Shown here: one piece after another, positions 30,482 through 39,406 of the stretch
Position numbering within the stretch: the stretch's first letter is position 1
Layout: each line of letters starts with the position of its first letter
Source: an uncultured Muribaculaceae bacterium
Lineage (GTDB): Bacteria > Bacteroidota > Bacteroidia > Bacteroidales > Muribaculaceae
Direction of reading: 5' to 3'
NCBI GenBank assembly: GCA_905209725.1
Contig: CAJLTZ010000011.1
Location: 1-39,422, forward strand
DNA length: 39,422 bases
The notes under the pieces: model-generated
Seen by the model: the letters and a program-made list of their open reading frames with translations, nothing else
Told to the model about the DNA's origin: nothing
Database searches by the model: none
Made by a program: the position numbers and the translations under genes

Positions 30482-32497
30482 TTATGCATCAATATTCGCA
30501 TATGTGGCATGCTCCTCGATGAAATTGCGTCGCGGAGCCACCTCCTCGCCCATCAGCACGGCAAACGTGCGGTCGGCCTCGGCGGCATTCTCCAGCTTCA
30601 CCTGCTTCAGCATGCGGTTCTCGGGATTCATCGTAGTCTCCCAGAGCTGCTCGGGATTCATCTCTCCAAGACCTTTATAGCGCTGAAGCACGAGTTTATT
30701 GCGGTCGCCACCGCAACGGTCGTCCACAAAACGCTGCACCTGCTGGTCGGTCCAGGCATATTCCTCTATCTTGTTCTTGCCCTTCGTGGTGCACTTATAG
30801 AGCGGCGGAGTGGCGATATAAAGATAGCCGTTGTCGATTATCGGACGCATCTTGCGATAGAAGAAAGTCATCAGAAGGGTGGCGATATGCGCGCCATCCA
30901 CATCGGCATCGGTCATGATCACAATCTTGTGATAGCGGAGCTTCGTCATGTTGGGAGCCTTTTCATCCTCCTCCGTGCCGATGGTCACGCCAAGAGCCTT
31001 ATACATATTCACGATCTCCTCGCTGGCAAGCACCTTCACATCGCTGGCCTTCTCCACATTCAGAATCTTGCCTCGCAACGGCAGGATGGCCTGATAATGC
31101 GGGTTGCGGCCCTGCTTGGCGCTGCCGCCTGCGGAATCACCCTCCACCAGGAAGAGCTCGCATTCCACAGCGTCGCGGCTCTTGCAAGGCGCAAGCTTGC
31201 CGGGGAGACCCGCACCCGAGAAGGTGCTCTTGTTCTGCACGCGCATTCTCGCCGCATAGGCGGCGTGGCGAGCCTGAGCGGCCAATACCACCTTGTCCAC
31301 AATCATGCGGGCCTGCTTCGGATGCTCCTCCAGATAATTGCGCAACGCCTCGCTCACCGACGTCTGCACCACGCCCATCACCTCATTGTTGCCGAGTTTT
31401 GTCTTGGTCTGACCCTCAAACTGAGGCTCTGCCACCTTCACCGACACCACTGCCGTCAGGCCGTCACGGAAGTCCTCCTTCGAAAGCTCGATCTTCTGCT
31501 TCTCGAGTTTCTCGAGGAGCTTGTTGTCGTCGGCATATTTCTTCAGCGTAGTGGTGAGGCCGCGACGGAAGCCCGTCAGGTGCGTGCCACCCTCTATCGT
31601 GTTGATATTGTTTACGTAAGAATAGATATTCTCGTTGAAGTCGGTGTTATAGGTCATGGCCACCTCCACAGGCACGCCGTTCTTTTCCGTCTTCAGGTCG
31701 ATGATATCCTCGATAAGGGGTTGCTTCCCCTCGTCGATATATTTCACGAACTCACGCAGACCCTCTTCGCTATGGAACACATCGCGCTTCGGATTTCCCT
31801 CCTCGTCGCGCACACGCTCATCGGTGAGAGTCAGCGTGATGCCGGCATTAAGGAATGCCAGGTCGCGGAGACGGTTGGCAAGTGTCTCATATTGATAGAT
31901 GGTCGATGTGAATATCTGGTCGTCTGGATGGAAGATGATGGTGGTGCCGGTATGGTCGGTATCGCCGATGGTGCGCAATTCGCAGGTTGGCTTGCCATAG
32001 GCATATTCCTGCATGTAGATCTTGCCGTCGCGGTGGATCTCGGCGCGCAGATAGTCGGAAAGCGCGTTGACGCAGCTCACACCTACGCCGTGCAGACCGC
32101 CCGACACCTTGTAGCTGCCCTTGTCGAATTTACCTCCCGCATGGAGCACCGTAAGCACCACCTCCAGCGCAGGCTTGTGCATCTTCTCGTGCATGTCCAC
32201 GGGGATGCCGCGGCCATTATCGGTGACGCGGATTGAATTGTTGTCAGTAATCGTCACCTCAATATGGCTGGCGAATCCTGCCAGAGCCTCGTCGATAGAG
32301 TTGTCCACCACCTCATACACCAGATGGTGAAGACCGCGCTCGCCAGTGTCGCCGATATACATCGACGGACGCTTGCGCACAGCCTCCAGACCCTCCAGCA
32401 CCTGGATATTGTCTGCCTGATATTTTTTGCTGCCTGCCTCGCGCGCAGCCTCGTCATATTCTTGTGAGAATCCTTCTTTGTAGTCCTCGTTTTCCAT
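30482..32497 (-). CDS. gyrB: DNA gyrase subunit B
   Basis: This is the ATPase subunit of gyrase, which introduces negative supercoils with GyrA. The GHKL ATPase site is complete: VDNSIDEALAG, DNGRGIP and GGLHGVGVSCVNALS. The transducer lies around residues 230-400. The Toprim domain has FLVEGDSAGGSAKQGR with its catalytic Glu, and the metal site IMTDADVDGAHI. The C-terminal tail has RYKGLGEMNPEQLWETTMNP. The length of 671 is that of the short Bacteroidota GyrB without the proteobacterial insert. ParE can look similar, but the motifs fit GyrB. The ATG lies just 5 bases past a consensus -7 box, implying a leaderless or nearly leaderless mRNA. Confidence 0.95.
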   Translation of the reverse strand: MENEDYKEGFSQEYDEAAREAGSKKYQADNIQVLEGLEAVRKRPSMYIGDTGERGLHHLVYEVVDNSIDEALAGFASHIEVTITDNNSIRVTDNGRGIPVDMHEKMHKPALEVVLTVLHAGGKFDKGSYKVSGGLHGVGVSCVNALSDYLRAEIHRDGKIYMQEYAYGKPTCELRTIGDTDHTGTTIIFHPDDQIFTSTIYQYETLANRLRDLAFLNAGITLTLTDERVRDEEGNPKRDVFHSEEGLREFVKYIDEGKQPLIEDIIDLKTEKNGVPVEVAMTYNTDFNENIYSYVNNINTIEGGTHLTGFRRGLTTTLKKYADDNKLLEKLEKQKIELSKEDFRDGLTAVVSVKVAEPQFEGQTKTKLGNNEVMGVVQTSVSEALRNYLEEHPKQARMIVDKVVLAAQARHAAYAARMRVQNKSTFSGAGLPGKLAPCKSRDAVECELFLVEGDSAGGSAKQGRNPHYQAILPLRGKILNVEKASDVKVLASEEIVNMYKALGVTIGTEEDEKAPNMTKLRYHKIVIMTDADVDGAHIATLLMTFFYRKMRPIIDNGYLYIATPPLYKCTTKGKNKIEEYAWTDQQVQRFVDDRCGGDRNKLVLQRYKGLGEMNPEQLWETTMNPENRMLKQVKLENAAEADRTFAVLMGEEVAPRRNFIEEHATYANIDA

Positions 32498-32501
32498 ACC
32501 A

Positions 32502-32533
32502 CAAAATTACTAAAAATCTTCGATTTCAACAAA
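32502..32533 (-). promoter_or_regulatory. Consensus promoter abutting the gyrB start
   Basis: On the minus strand TTTG (32530-32533), 20 bp, then TAATTTTG (32502-32509). Only 4 bases separate the -7 box from the gyrB ATG. Confidence 0.75.
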
Positions 32534-32567
32534 TATAGATGCGCTTTGATTGACAATTATCCCCAAC

Positions 32568-32609
32568 AAAAAAAATGCGGCCGGAGCCGCTGCTATAGCG
32601 GTCCGGCCG
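32568..32609 (-). terminator. Intrinsic terminator after fabF
   Basis: On the minus strand CGGCCGGACCGC pairs with GCGGCTCCGGCCG (one bulge) around a short loop, and TTTTTTTT follows. It ends the acpP-fabF transcript shortly before the gyrB promoter. Confidence 0.93.
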
Positions 32610-32656
32610 TTAGTCTGTCTTCCGAATCATCGGCTCATCTTTCCCGGCGGGAAAAA

Positions 32657-33922
32657 TCAGTCTTTGTATTTCTTAAGGATGAGTGCGGCGTTGTGGCCTC
32701 CGAATCCGAACGTGTTGGAAAGCACGTTCTCTACGTTGCGCTCCACAGCCTTGTTGAAGGTGAAGTTCAGCCTGTTGTCCACCTCGGGGTCATCGTCTCC
32801 CTCCTCATGGTTGATGGTGGGAGGAATCACGCCGTCGGTGATTGTCTTGACGCTGAGCACAGCCTCAAGTGCGCCTGCGGCGCCGAGAAGGTGGCCGGTC
32901 ATCGACTTTGTAGAACTGAGGTTCATCTCATAGGCATGGGGGCCGAACACTTCCACAATGGCTTTTGCCTCGCTGCGGTCGCCCACAGGGGTGGAGGTGC
33001 CATGCAGGTTGATGTAATCGATATCCTCGGGCTTCATTCCGGCGTCCTTCAGCGCGTTCTCCATTACGAGACGCGCTCCGAGACCCTCGGGATGTGTGGC
33101 CGTGATATGATACGCGTCGGCGCTCATGCCGCCGCCTGCCACTTCCGCATAAATCTTGGCTCCACGTGCCTTGGCGTGCTCGAGCTCCTCAAGCACAAGT
33201 GCTGCAGCGCCTTCGCCAATCACGAATCCGTCGCGCGATCCGCTGAACGGACGCGATGCCTTCTCCGGCTCGTCGTTGCGGGTGGATAGCGCCTTCATCG
33301 AGTTGAAACCGCCCACACCTGCCGGGAATACCGCTGCCTCTGCGCCGCCCGCTACTATTGCGTCGGCATAGCCGAGACGTATCAGATTGAACGCGTCAAT
33401 CAGCGCATTGTTCGAACTGGCACATGCCGATACGGTCGCATAGTTGGGCCCCCGGAATTCATGGGCTATCGAAATGTGACCTGCAGCGATGTCCGCAATC
33501 ATCTTCGGGATGAAGAAAGGATTGTATTTCGGACCCTGTTCGGCGCCATGGATGGCGAAATAGCCTGCCTCCTCCTCGAAGGTGTGCAGACCGCCGATGC
33601 CCGCCGCGAAAATCACGCCGATTCGGTTCTTGTCGATACCTTCTCCCTCAAGTCCTGCATCCGCGATGGCCTCGTCGGCCGCTGTCAACGCATACATCGC
33701 ATAGAGGTCAAGCTGACGCATCTGGCGACGGTCGAAATGATCCGTCGGAGTGTAGCCCTTTACCTCACATGCAAACTGGGTCTTGAATTTCGAGGCATCG
33801 AAATGGGTGATGGGGCCGGCTCCGCTTACGCCCTTCTTGGCGTTCTCCCATGTCGTGGCAACATCATTGCCTATCGGGGTCAACGCGCCAAGGCCCGTCA
33901 CTACTACTCTCTTCAATTCCAT
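32657..33922 (-). CDS. fabF: 3-oxoacyl-ACP synthase II
   Basis: This is a condensing enzyme of type II fatty acid synthesis that extends acyl-ACP with malonyl-ACP in the cytoplasm. The 421-residue thiolase-fold protein has the catalytic triad: Cys167 in SACASSNNA, His307 in LHGTSTPVGD, and His344 in TGHLLGAAGA; Lys339 is in STKSMTG. The C-terminal NTFGFGGHN loop gates the active site. It follows acpP by 12 bp, giving the usual acpP-fabF pair. A perfect terminator follows. Confidence 0.96.
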   Translation of the reverse strand: MELKRVVVTGLGALTPIGNDVATTWENAKKGVSGAGPITHFDASKFKTQFACEVKGYTPTDHFDRRQMRQLDLYAMYALTAADEAIADAGLEGEGIDKNRIGVIFAAGIGGLHTFEEEAGYFAIHGAEQGPKYNPFFIPKMIADIAAGHISIAHEFRGPNYATVSACASSNNALIDAFNLIRLGYADAIVAGGAEAAVFPAGVGGFNSMKALSTRNDEPEKASRPFSGSRDGFVIGEGAAALVLEELEHAKARGAKIYAEVAGGGMSADAYHITATHPEGLGARLVMENALKDAGMKPEDIDYINLHGTSTPVGDRSEAKAIVEVFGPHAYEMNLSSTKSMTGHLLGAAGALEAVLSVKTITDGVIPPTINHEEGDDDPEVDNRLNFTFNKAVERNVENVLSNTFGFGGHNAALILKKYKD

Positions 33923-33934
33923 CTCGGAAGGGTT

Positions 33935-34171
33935 TTATTTCTGGTGGGCCTCGATGTAGCTGATGGCGTCACCTACTGTCTTGATGTTCTCTGCGTCTGC
34001 ATCGGGAATCTGGAGATCAAACGCTTTCTCAAATTCCATGATCAGCTCTACTGTGTCGAGTGAATCGGCACCAAGGTCTTTGTTGAACTCTGCCTGAGGG
34101 GTCACCTCATTCTCGTCTACTGTCAGTTTGTCTACGATGATCTCTTTTACTTTCTGTTCAATGTCAGACAT
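33935..34171 (-). CDS. acpP: Acyl carrier protein
   Basis: This 78-residue acidic four-helix carrier holds growing acyl chains on a phosphopantetheine arm. The attachment serine is Ser37 in LGADSLDTVEL. Residues around it (ELIMEFEKAF) form the recognition helix for fatty acid enzymes. It is transcribed with fabF, immediately downstream. The 219-bp gap to korB holds no gene and no clear consensus promoter; the korAB terminator lies in it. Confidence 0.97.
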   Translation of the reverse strand: MSDIEQKVKEIIVDKLTVDENEVTPQAEFNKDLGADSLDTVELIMEFEKAFDLQIPDADAENIKTVGDAISYIEAHQK

Positions 34172-34267
34172 GTCTATTCAATTTTTAAGTTAATATTTCG
34201 TTTGTTATGACGCTGATTACCACGCCATTCCACACGATTTCACAATCCAGGGGCTATCCCCGGAATA

Positions 34268-34313
34268 TAAAAATCGCATTCTGAACCCGACTTTATCGCC
34301 TGATTCAGAATGC
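34268..34313 (-). terminator. Intrinsic terminator after korB
   Basis: On the minus strand GCATTCTGAA and TTCAGAATGC (34304-34313 and 34276-34285) form a perfect 10-bp stem followed by GATTTTTAT. A second, weaker dyad TGCACAA/TTGTGCA lies at 34360-34384 next to the korB stop. Confidence 0.8.
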
Positions 34314-34390
34314 AAAGTAAATATATTTTTTTCTAATAAGGAAATTTTTCAACAATTTTTGCACAAATATTTGTTAATTGTGCAGACTTA

Positions 34391-35410
34391 TCATTTGATT
34401 TCCCACGTCTCATGCGTCTTCATCACCATGTCGCGGAGCGACTTGAAGCCGCTGCGCTCTTTCACCTCGCGTGTCTGACGGTCCACCTCCTGGTCGTATA
34501 CCAGGCTCTTGTAGTCGCGGATCACACCGATGGCAAGGGGAAGCGTGTCGCCGTCCATCATGGCGAGCTGCTGCTGAAGGAAATTCTCCTTGCAATGTGC
34601 GTCATGCACGAGCACGTCGTCGATGGTATAGCCATCCTCGCCTATCGTCACTGCCTTCAGGCCGAATCCGTCCTGCACAAGGCCGCGCTCGTTGTTCTCG
34701 CCGAAGAGCATCTTCTGGCCATGCACAAGATGAATCGTATGCTCGGCACGGTGCTCCTTGTCTACGATATGGTTGTGGATGCCATTGTTAAAAATCATAC
34801 AGTTCTGGAGAATCTCCACTACCGACGCTCCCTCATGACGGGCAGCCGAAACGAGCACCTCCTTGGTGGTGTCAAGCGCGGTGTCCACGCTGCGGGCGAA
34901 GAAGTTGCCGCGGGCGCCGAAGCAAAGCTCGGCGGGGATGAAGGGATCCTCCACAGTGCCGTAAGGACTCGACTTCGAGATTGTGCCACGGTCGGAGGTC
35001 GGACTGTACTGCCCCTTGGTCAGACCATAAATCTTATTGTTGAATATCAGCATGTTGATATTCACATTGCGGCGCACGGCATGGATGAAGTGGTTACCGC
35101 CGATGGCAAGGCCGTCGCCATCGCCCGATATCTGCCATACCATGAGTTCCGGATTCGCTGTCTTGACGCCTGTGGCGATTGCTGCGGCGCGACCATGGAT
35201 GGTGTGCATGCCGTAGGTGTTCATGTAATAGGGAAGGCGCGACGAACATCCGATACCCGACACCACTACCGTCTGCGACGGGGCGATGCCAAGTTCTGCC
35301 ATCGCTTTCTGCAATACGTTCAGAATCGCATGGTCGCCACATCCCGGACACCAGCGCGCTGTCTGTCCGTTCTTGAAATCTGCTGCCGTATATGTCTTGT
35401 TTGATTCCAT
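34391..35410 (-). CDS. korB: 2-oxoacid:ferredoxin oxidoreductase subunit beta
   Basis: This is the thiamine-diphosphate-binding subunit of an enzyme that decarboxylates a 2-oxoacid (most likely 2-oxoglutarate) to acyl-CoA and reduces ferredoxin. The N-terminal WCPGCGDHAILN and SGIGCSSRLPYY are family hallmarks. The TPP/Mg site is in ISGDGDGLAIGGNHFIHA, and FNNKIYGLTKGQYSPTS follows. The length of 339 matches KorB-type subunits of anaerobes. It lies 4 bp behind korA. Substrate (2-oxoglutarate versus pyruvate) is inferred from the two-subunit layout. Confidence 0.92.
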   Translation of the reverse strand: MESNKTYTAADFKNGQTARWCPGCGDHAILNVLQKAMAELGIAPSQTVVVSGIGCSSRLPYYMNTYGMHTIHGRAAAIATGVKTANPELMVWQISGDGDGLAIGGNHFIHAVRRNVNINMLIFNNKIYGLTKGQYSPTSDRGTISKSSPYGTVEDPFIPAELCFGARGNFFARSVDTALDTTKEVLVSAARHEGASVVEILQNCMIFNNGIHNHIVDKEHRAEHTIHLVHGQKMLFGENNERGLVQDGFGLKAVTIGEDGYTIDDVLVHDAHCKENFLQQQLAMMDGDTLPLAIGVIRDYKSLVYDQEVDRQTREVKERSGFKSLRDMVMKTHETWEIK

Positions 35411-35414
35411 CTCT

Positions 35415-37265
35415 TTACTTCTTGATATGATTGATCACTCCGTCCACGATCTCTTTCACAAGGAAGGGCTGACCCTCTACCTTGTTGATGCGAAGCACCT
35501 CCTTGTTGGGCAGATGCATCTGCAGATAGTCGGCAAACATGCCTGTGTTCAATTCAGCCACGATAATCCGCTTGTAAGAGCGCAGAAGTTCGAGGGCGTT
35601 CTTCGGCAGAGGATTGATATAGCGGAAATGCATCAGAGCCACATTATGACCCTGCTCGCAAAGCTGCTGGCCTGCCGTGAGCAGATGGCCGTATGTACCG
35701 CCCCAGCCTACGAGCACGGTGTCGGCATCGGCGCAGAGTTCTGCCTTCATCTCGGGGATATCCTCGGCGATGCGGGCCACTTTGCTGCGGCGTGCCTCTA
35801 CCTGCGCGGCATGGTTGGCGCCGTCGGTGCTGATCACGCTGGTCTTGACATCCTTCTCAAGGCCGCCGATGCGGTGCATGGCGCCTGGAGTGCCGGCAAT
35901 TGCCCAATAGCGTGCGCCGTTTTTCTCGTCGCGGTCGAACGGACGCCAGCCCTGCTCCAGAAGCCCTTCGGGAAGGAAGTGGGGATGAATCTCGCGGAAG
36001 TCGCCCTCCTCGGGAATGCGCCAGGCCTCAGAGCCATTGGCGATATAGGCATCGGAGAGAAGAATCACCGGAGTGACATGCTCCATGGCGATGCGGGCTG
36101 CCTCATAAGCCATTGTGAAGCAGTCGCCGGGGCTGGCTGCTGCCACCACTGCCACAGGCGATTCGCCGTTGCGGCCGTAAAGCGCCTGCATAAGGTCAGT
36201 CTGCTCAGTCTTTGTGGGAAGACCGGTGGAGGGACCGCCGCGCTGCACATCCACTACCACAAGGGGAAGTTCTGCCATCACGGCAAGACCGATCGATTCC
36301 GACTTCAGGGCGAGACCGGGCCCGGACGTCGAGGTCACTGCAAGACGACCTGCAAAACTTGCGCCGATGGCTGAGCAGATGCCTGCAATCTCATCTTCCA
36401 TCTGCACTGCCTTCACGCCGAGGTCCTTACGCTTTGCAAGTTCGTGGAGGATATCGGTGGCTGGAGTGATAGGATAACTGCCAAGGAACAAGGGACGGCC
36501 GCTCTTCTCGGAGGCGGCAATCAAGCCCCATGCCGTGGCTGTGTTGCCCGTGACGTCGGTATATGTGCCGGGGCGAGAGTCGCCGGTCTCGATGCGGTAA
36601 ACCGACATTGAGCTGTGAGTGTTGTGACCATAGTCCCAGCCGGCGCGGAGCACCTTGATATTGGCCTCGCACACTGCCGGCTTCTTGCCGAATTTTGCCT
36701 GAAGCTTACGCTCCACATTCCCCAGAGGACGGTCGAAGAGCCAGCAGATCACGCCCAATGCAAGCATGTTCTTGCTCTTCATCATGGCCTTCTGGTCCAT
36801 GCCGGTGTCGGCGAGGGTGGCCTTCAGAAGGCTGGTCATCGGCACGAGCATGATGCGCGTGGAGTCGATGCCAAGTTCGGCCACCGGGTCGGATGTGGCA
36901 TATTCTGCCTTGCGGAGGTTGGCCTCCGTGAAGGAGTCAACGTCGCATACTATCACGCCGTCGCGTTTCAGATATTTCAGATTGGTTTTCAGCGCTGCAG
37001 GATTCATTGCCACAAGCACGTCGGCTTCATCGCCGGGGGTGTGCACGCCATGGCCCACACTCACCTGATAACCCGACACGCCGCTCAGCGACCCCTGCGG
37101 GGCGCGGATCTCCGCGGGATAGTCGGGGAAGGTGGATATCTCGTCACCACGCTCCGCCGAAATGTTGGAGAAGATGTTTCCGGCCAGCTGCATCCCGTCG
37201 CCGCTGTCGCCGGCAAACCGAATCACGACGCGTTCTATCGGATTCACGTTCGCTTCTTTTGCCAT
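35415..37265 (-). CDS. korA: 2-oxoacid:ferredoxin oxidoreductase subunit alpha (gamma-alpha fusion)
   Basis: This partner of korB is 616 residues from the chosen start MAKEANVNPIERV. The N-terminal gamma domain (to about residue 190; IRFAGDSGDGMQLAGN, FPDYPAEIRAPQGSLSG) is fused to the alpha domain (from about 225; TGNTATAWGLIAASEKSG, YPITPATDILHELAK, SGPGLALKSESIG). The fusion is normal for Kor enzymes of Bacteroidota. The frame is open 19 codons further upstream, but those residues are Arg/Ser-rich and without family likeness. No consensus promoter is seen in the 150-bp gap upstream. The pair supplies reduced ferredoxin for anaerobic metabolism. Confidence 0.93.
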   Translation of the reverse strand: MAKEANVNPIERVVIRFAGDSGDGMQLAGNIFSNISAERGDEISTFPDYPAEIRAPQGSLSGVSGYQVSVGHGVHTPGDEADVLVAMNPAALKTNLKYLKRDGVIVCDVDSFTEANLRKAEYATSDPVAELGIDSTRIMLVPMTSLLKATLADTGMDQKAMMKSKNMLALGVICWLFDRPLGNVERKLQAKFGKKPAVCEANIKVLRAGWDYGHNTHSSMSVYRIETGDSRPGTYTDVTGNTATAWGLIAASEKSGRPLFLGSYPITPATDILHELAKRKDLGVKAVQMEDEIAGICSAIGASFAGRLAVTSTSGPGLALKSESIGLAVMAELPLVVVDVQRGGPSTGLPTKTEQTDLMQALYGRNGESPVAVVAAASPGDCFTMAYEAARIAMEHVTPVILLSDAYIANGSEAWRIPEEGDFREIHPHFLPEGLLEQGWRPFDRDEKNGARYWAIAGTPGAMHRIGGLEKDVKTSVISTDGANHAAQVEARRSKVARIAEDIPEMKAELCADADTVLVGWGGTYGHLLTAGQQLCEQGHNVALMHFRYINPLPKNALELLRSYKRIIVAELNTGMFADYLQMHLPNKEVLRINKVEGQPFLVKEIVDGVINHIKK

Positions 37266-37415
37266 ATTTTTTCCTTTTTTGAGGTGCTCGCTCCGGCTCG
37301 CTCTCTTCGCGCTCCTTCGCAACCCTCGATTTTGAGACCCTCCTTAGGATCCCGATATAGATTTAAAGTTTTATCGATTTTCTGCCCGCCCTCCCTTGGG
37401 ACGCCGGACTCTGGT

Positions 37416-39206
37416 TCATCTGTTCGAAATCAGTATCTTCTTCCCTTTGGCAATATAGATTCCCGGCTGCAGAGAGGTTCCCTTCAGGGCTCGGCCGCTC
37501 AGGTCGTATACCGGACTCCCATCTTTACATATGATGTCGTTGCCTTTCACACATATCCATTCCTCTTCCTCCTGCTCCGGAAGGCTGATTCCCTCTGTGC
37601 TGGGAGCGATTTCATAGAGAAGAGGCCAGAGTTGTGTGCGGTTGTTCTGTGTCTTGTAGTTGAGGAATCTCGGCTGCGACGCATTGAAATGAAGCGTGCC
37701 GAGGTCGCCCCAGGAGAAGTCGAGGATGCTGTTCTCCTTGAGTGTGGCTTTGCCGGGCGTGCCTGTCTCCTTGTCGAGCTTCATCTGCTTGAGAGCGGTG
37801 GAGTTCCACCATCCCTTGAAGTCACCGCTCATCGAATATAGGCCGAGAAGGTCACCCTCCGGAGTCTGTTCGAATTTCACGAGGGCTGCGCCATAAGGCG
37901 CCGTCACGCGGCCGTATCCGTCCTTGTCGGGACGTCCGGCACTCTCAAGGAATGTCTTTCCGGTGCGTCCGCCGTCGGCCGACAGCACGTGACGCCCGTT
38001 CTCTGCCAATATCAGATAGTATGTATCGTATTTGAGAGTTGTGGCCGGATGCCATAGCGCCTCGCTCAGGTCGTCGGCGCCGGGCAGAAGGGTTATCGTA
38101 GTCAGTCGGGATATGCCGCTGCGCAATTCATTGTCGCCTGCCCCGGTGCTTGTGTAAGCGAGGTAGGTGTGAGTGGCGCCATGCTCGCTGTCCTCATCGA
38201 ATTGAAGGTCGCCGGCCGATACGTGCCAGTCCCCGCCGTCGCGACTCACCATCAGTCGTTCTCCTCCATAATTTACCTGAAGCGATGACGGGCCGTCGAT
38301 ATAAAGCGTATATCTATTGACTCCGGCCATACGCGCGCCCTCGAATTCGGGGGCTGCCGGACGTTCGGTGGCTGTGGCTGTGGCTCCTGCCGTATATGCC
38401 TCCCCGTTCTTGTCGCCCCAGATATATTCGGCGAGTTCGGGATGGTCGATGAAGGGATTGCGGTTCCCCTGAAGTTCAGCCACTACCTCCTGGCGTTCCA
38501 GTTCCTTGCTATCCACCGGGTCCTGCCTGTGCCAGTCCATGAGCAGTTTCACTGCCCATGGCTTCAGCACGCAGTTGCCTGCCGAGGCCGTATAGAGGAA
38601 GCCGCTCTTGGCATCGCTCTTCCATTCAAGTGCACGATAGGCCGTGAATGTATAGAAATATGCACGGGCAAAGTCACCCTTATATTCATCTGCCGGCTCG
38701 AACACATTGGCCGCGCCGTCGCCGATGCCCTCGGCGGGCTTGCCGATGCGAAGCACGTCATTGTCGAGAATGTCGGCGGTGGTCACTGTGCCCGGAGGCC
38801 AGTGCGATTTCTTGTTGTTGGCGTTCTGGTCGCTGGGATTGAGCAGATATAGGTCGCTGTAGGCTTCAATGCTGCCGCTCTTGCCGCCCCACCAGCTGCT
38901 GGCCACACTGTGCTCGATGTTGAGTTCGTCGTGTCCCTCAGCCACATACACAAGATTGTTGCTGTACATGTCCCACCATGCATCCTCCCCTTTTATCTTA
39001 CGCACATCCGTGCGCTCGAAGGCTGGCCATGTGGAACTGTTGTATGTCAACACATTATGCCCTGACGCAAGTGCCGATACGGCGGCCATCAACTGGTCGC
39101 CGCTCTTTCCCTGTAGCGCGGCATAGTATCCTTCGGGAACTTCGGCATTGACCCCCCCGGCTATTGTGGCTGCTATCAGCAGCATCTGCATTCTTCTCAT
39201 GTCCAT
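37416..39206 (-). CDS. Secreted endonuclease I-family protein with T9SS-like tail
   Basis: This 596-residue exported nuclease candidate has an N-terminal signal sequence (residues 1-21, RRMQMLLIAATIAGGVNA). The endonuclease I domain follows to about residue 265: LNIEHSVASSWWGG (catalytic His), DLYLLNPSDQNANNKKSHWP (metal ligand region; the usual His-His is Tyr-Leu) and EPADEYKGDFARAYFYTF. A beta-rich middle (270-560) has no recognised catalytic motif. The C-terminal VYDLSGRALKGTSLQPGIYI and a KGKK tail match type IX sorting/type-A tails, so it is probably delivered to the cell surface. A role in extracellular DNA breakdown is likely. It is alone in its transcription unit. Confidence 0.82.
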   Translation of the reverse strand: MDMRRMQMLLIAATIAGGVNAEVPEGYYAALQGKSGDQLMAAVSALASGHNVLTYNSSTWPAFERTDVRKIKGEDAWWDMYSNNLVYVAEGHDELNIEHSVASSWWGGKSGSIEAYSDLYLLNPSDQNANNKKSHWPPGTVTTADILDNDVLRIGKPAEGIGDGAANVFEPADEYKGDFARAYFYTFTAYRALEWKSDAKSGFLYTASAGNCVLKPWAVKLLMDWHRQDPVDSKELERQEVVAELQGNRNPFIDHPELAEYIWGDKNGEAYTAGATATATERPAAPEFEGARMAGVNRYTLYIDGPSSLQVNYGGERLMVSRDGGDWHVSAGDLQFDEDSEHGATHTYLAYTSTGAGDNELRSGISRLTTITLLPGADDLSEALWHPATTLKYDTYYLILAENGRHVLSADGGRTGKTFLESAGRPDKDGYGRVTAPYGAALVKFEQTPEGDLLGLYSMSGDFKGWWNSTALKQMKLDKETGTPGKATLKENSILDFSWGDLGTLHFNASQPRFLNYKTQNNRTQLWPLLYEIAPSTEGISLPEQEEEEWICVKGNDIICKDGSPVYDLSGRALKGTSLQPGIYIAKGKKILISNR

Positions 39207-39272
39207 ATCTCAATTCCTTCCTTTCCCTTTTTATCCTTTCGGAATGAGTTTGGTCTTTGACCACATTCGCGG

Positions 39273-39303
39273 CAAAATTAGTAATTATTTCCATAATGAC
39301 AAA
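39273..39303 (-). promoter_or_regulatory. Promoter of the endonuclease gene
   Basis: On the minus strand TTTG (39300-39303), 19 bp, then TAATTTTG (39273-39280). The leader of about 60 bases carries a small hairpin TGGTC/GACCA (39251-39263). Confidence 0.75.
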
Positions 39304-39309
39304 ATAAAA

Positions 39310-39346
39310 GCGACCCCGCCGCCTTCTTTCACGTCTACGGGGTCGC
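39310..39346 (-). terminator. Terminator of a gene beyond the right edge
   Basis: GCGACCCCG and CGGGGTCGC form a perfect 9-bp stem; on the minus strand TTTTATTTTG follows. The T-tract runs straight into the -33 box of the endonuclease promoter. Confidence 0.75.
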
Positions 39347-39365
39347 CTGATTATGCTTTCAGTTC

Positions 39366-39406
39366 AAATTTAGACCCCATCCCACAAAAAATGTTAACGC
39401 AGGGGT
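39366..39406 (-). repeat. Dispersed repeat, right copy (inverted)
   Basis: This is the reverse complement of 19-59 with a few mismatches; it contains AGACCCCATCCCA and AAAAATGTTAACG. No gene lies over it. Confidence 0.7.

Noticed and set aside
34360..34384. TGCACAA/TTGTGCA dyad as the korB terminator
   Set aside because: The following minus-strand sequence is A-rich instead of T-rich; the 34268-34313 hairpin with its T-tract is the better terminator.
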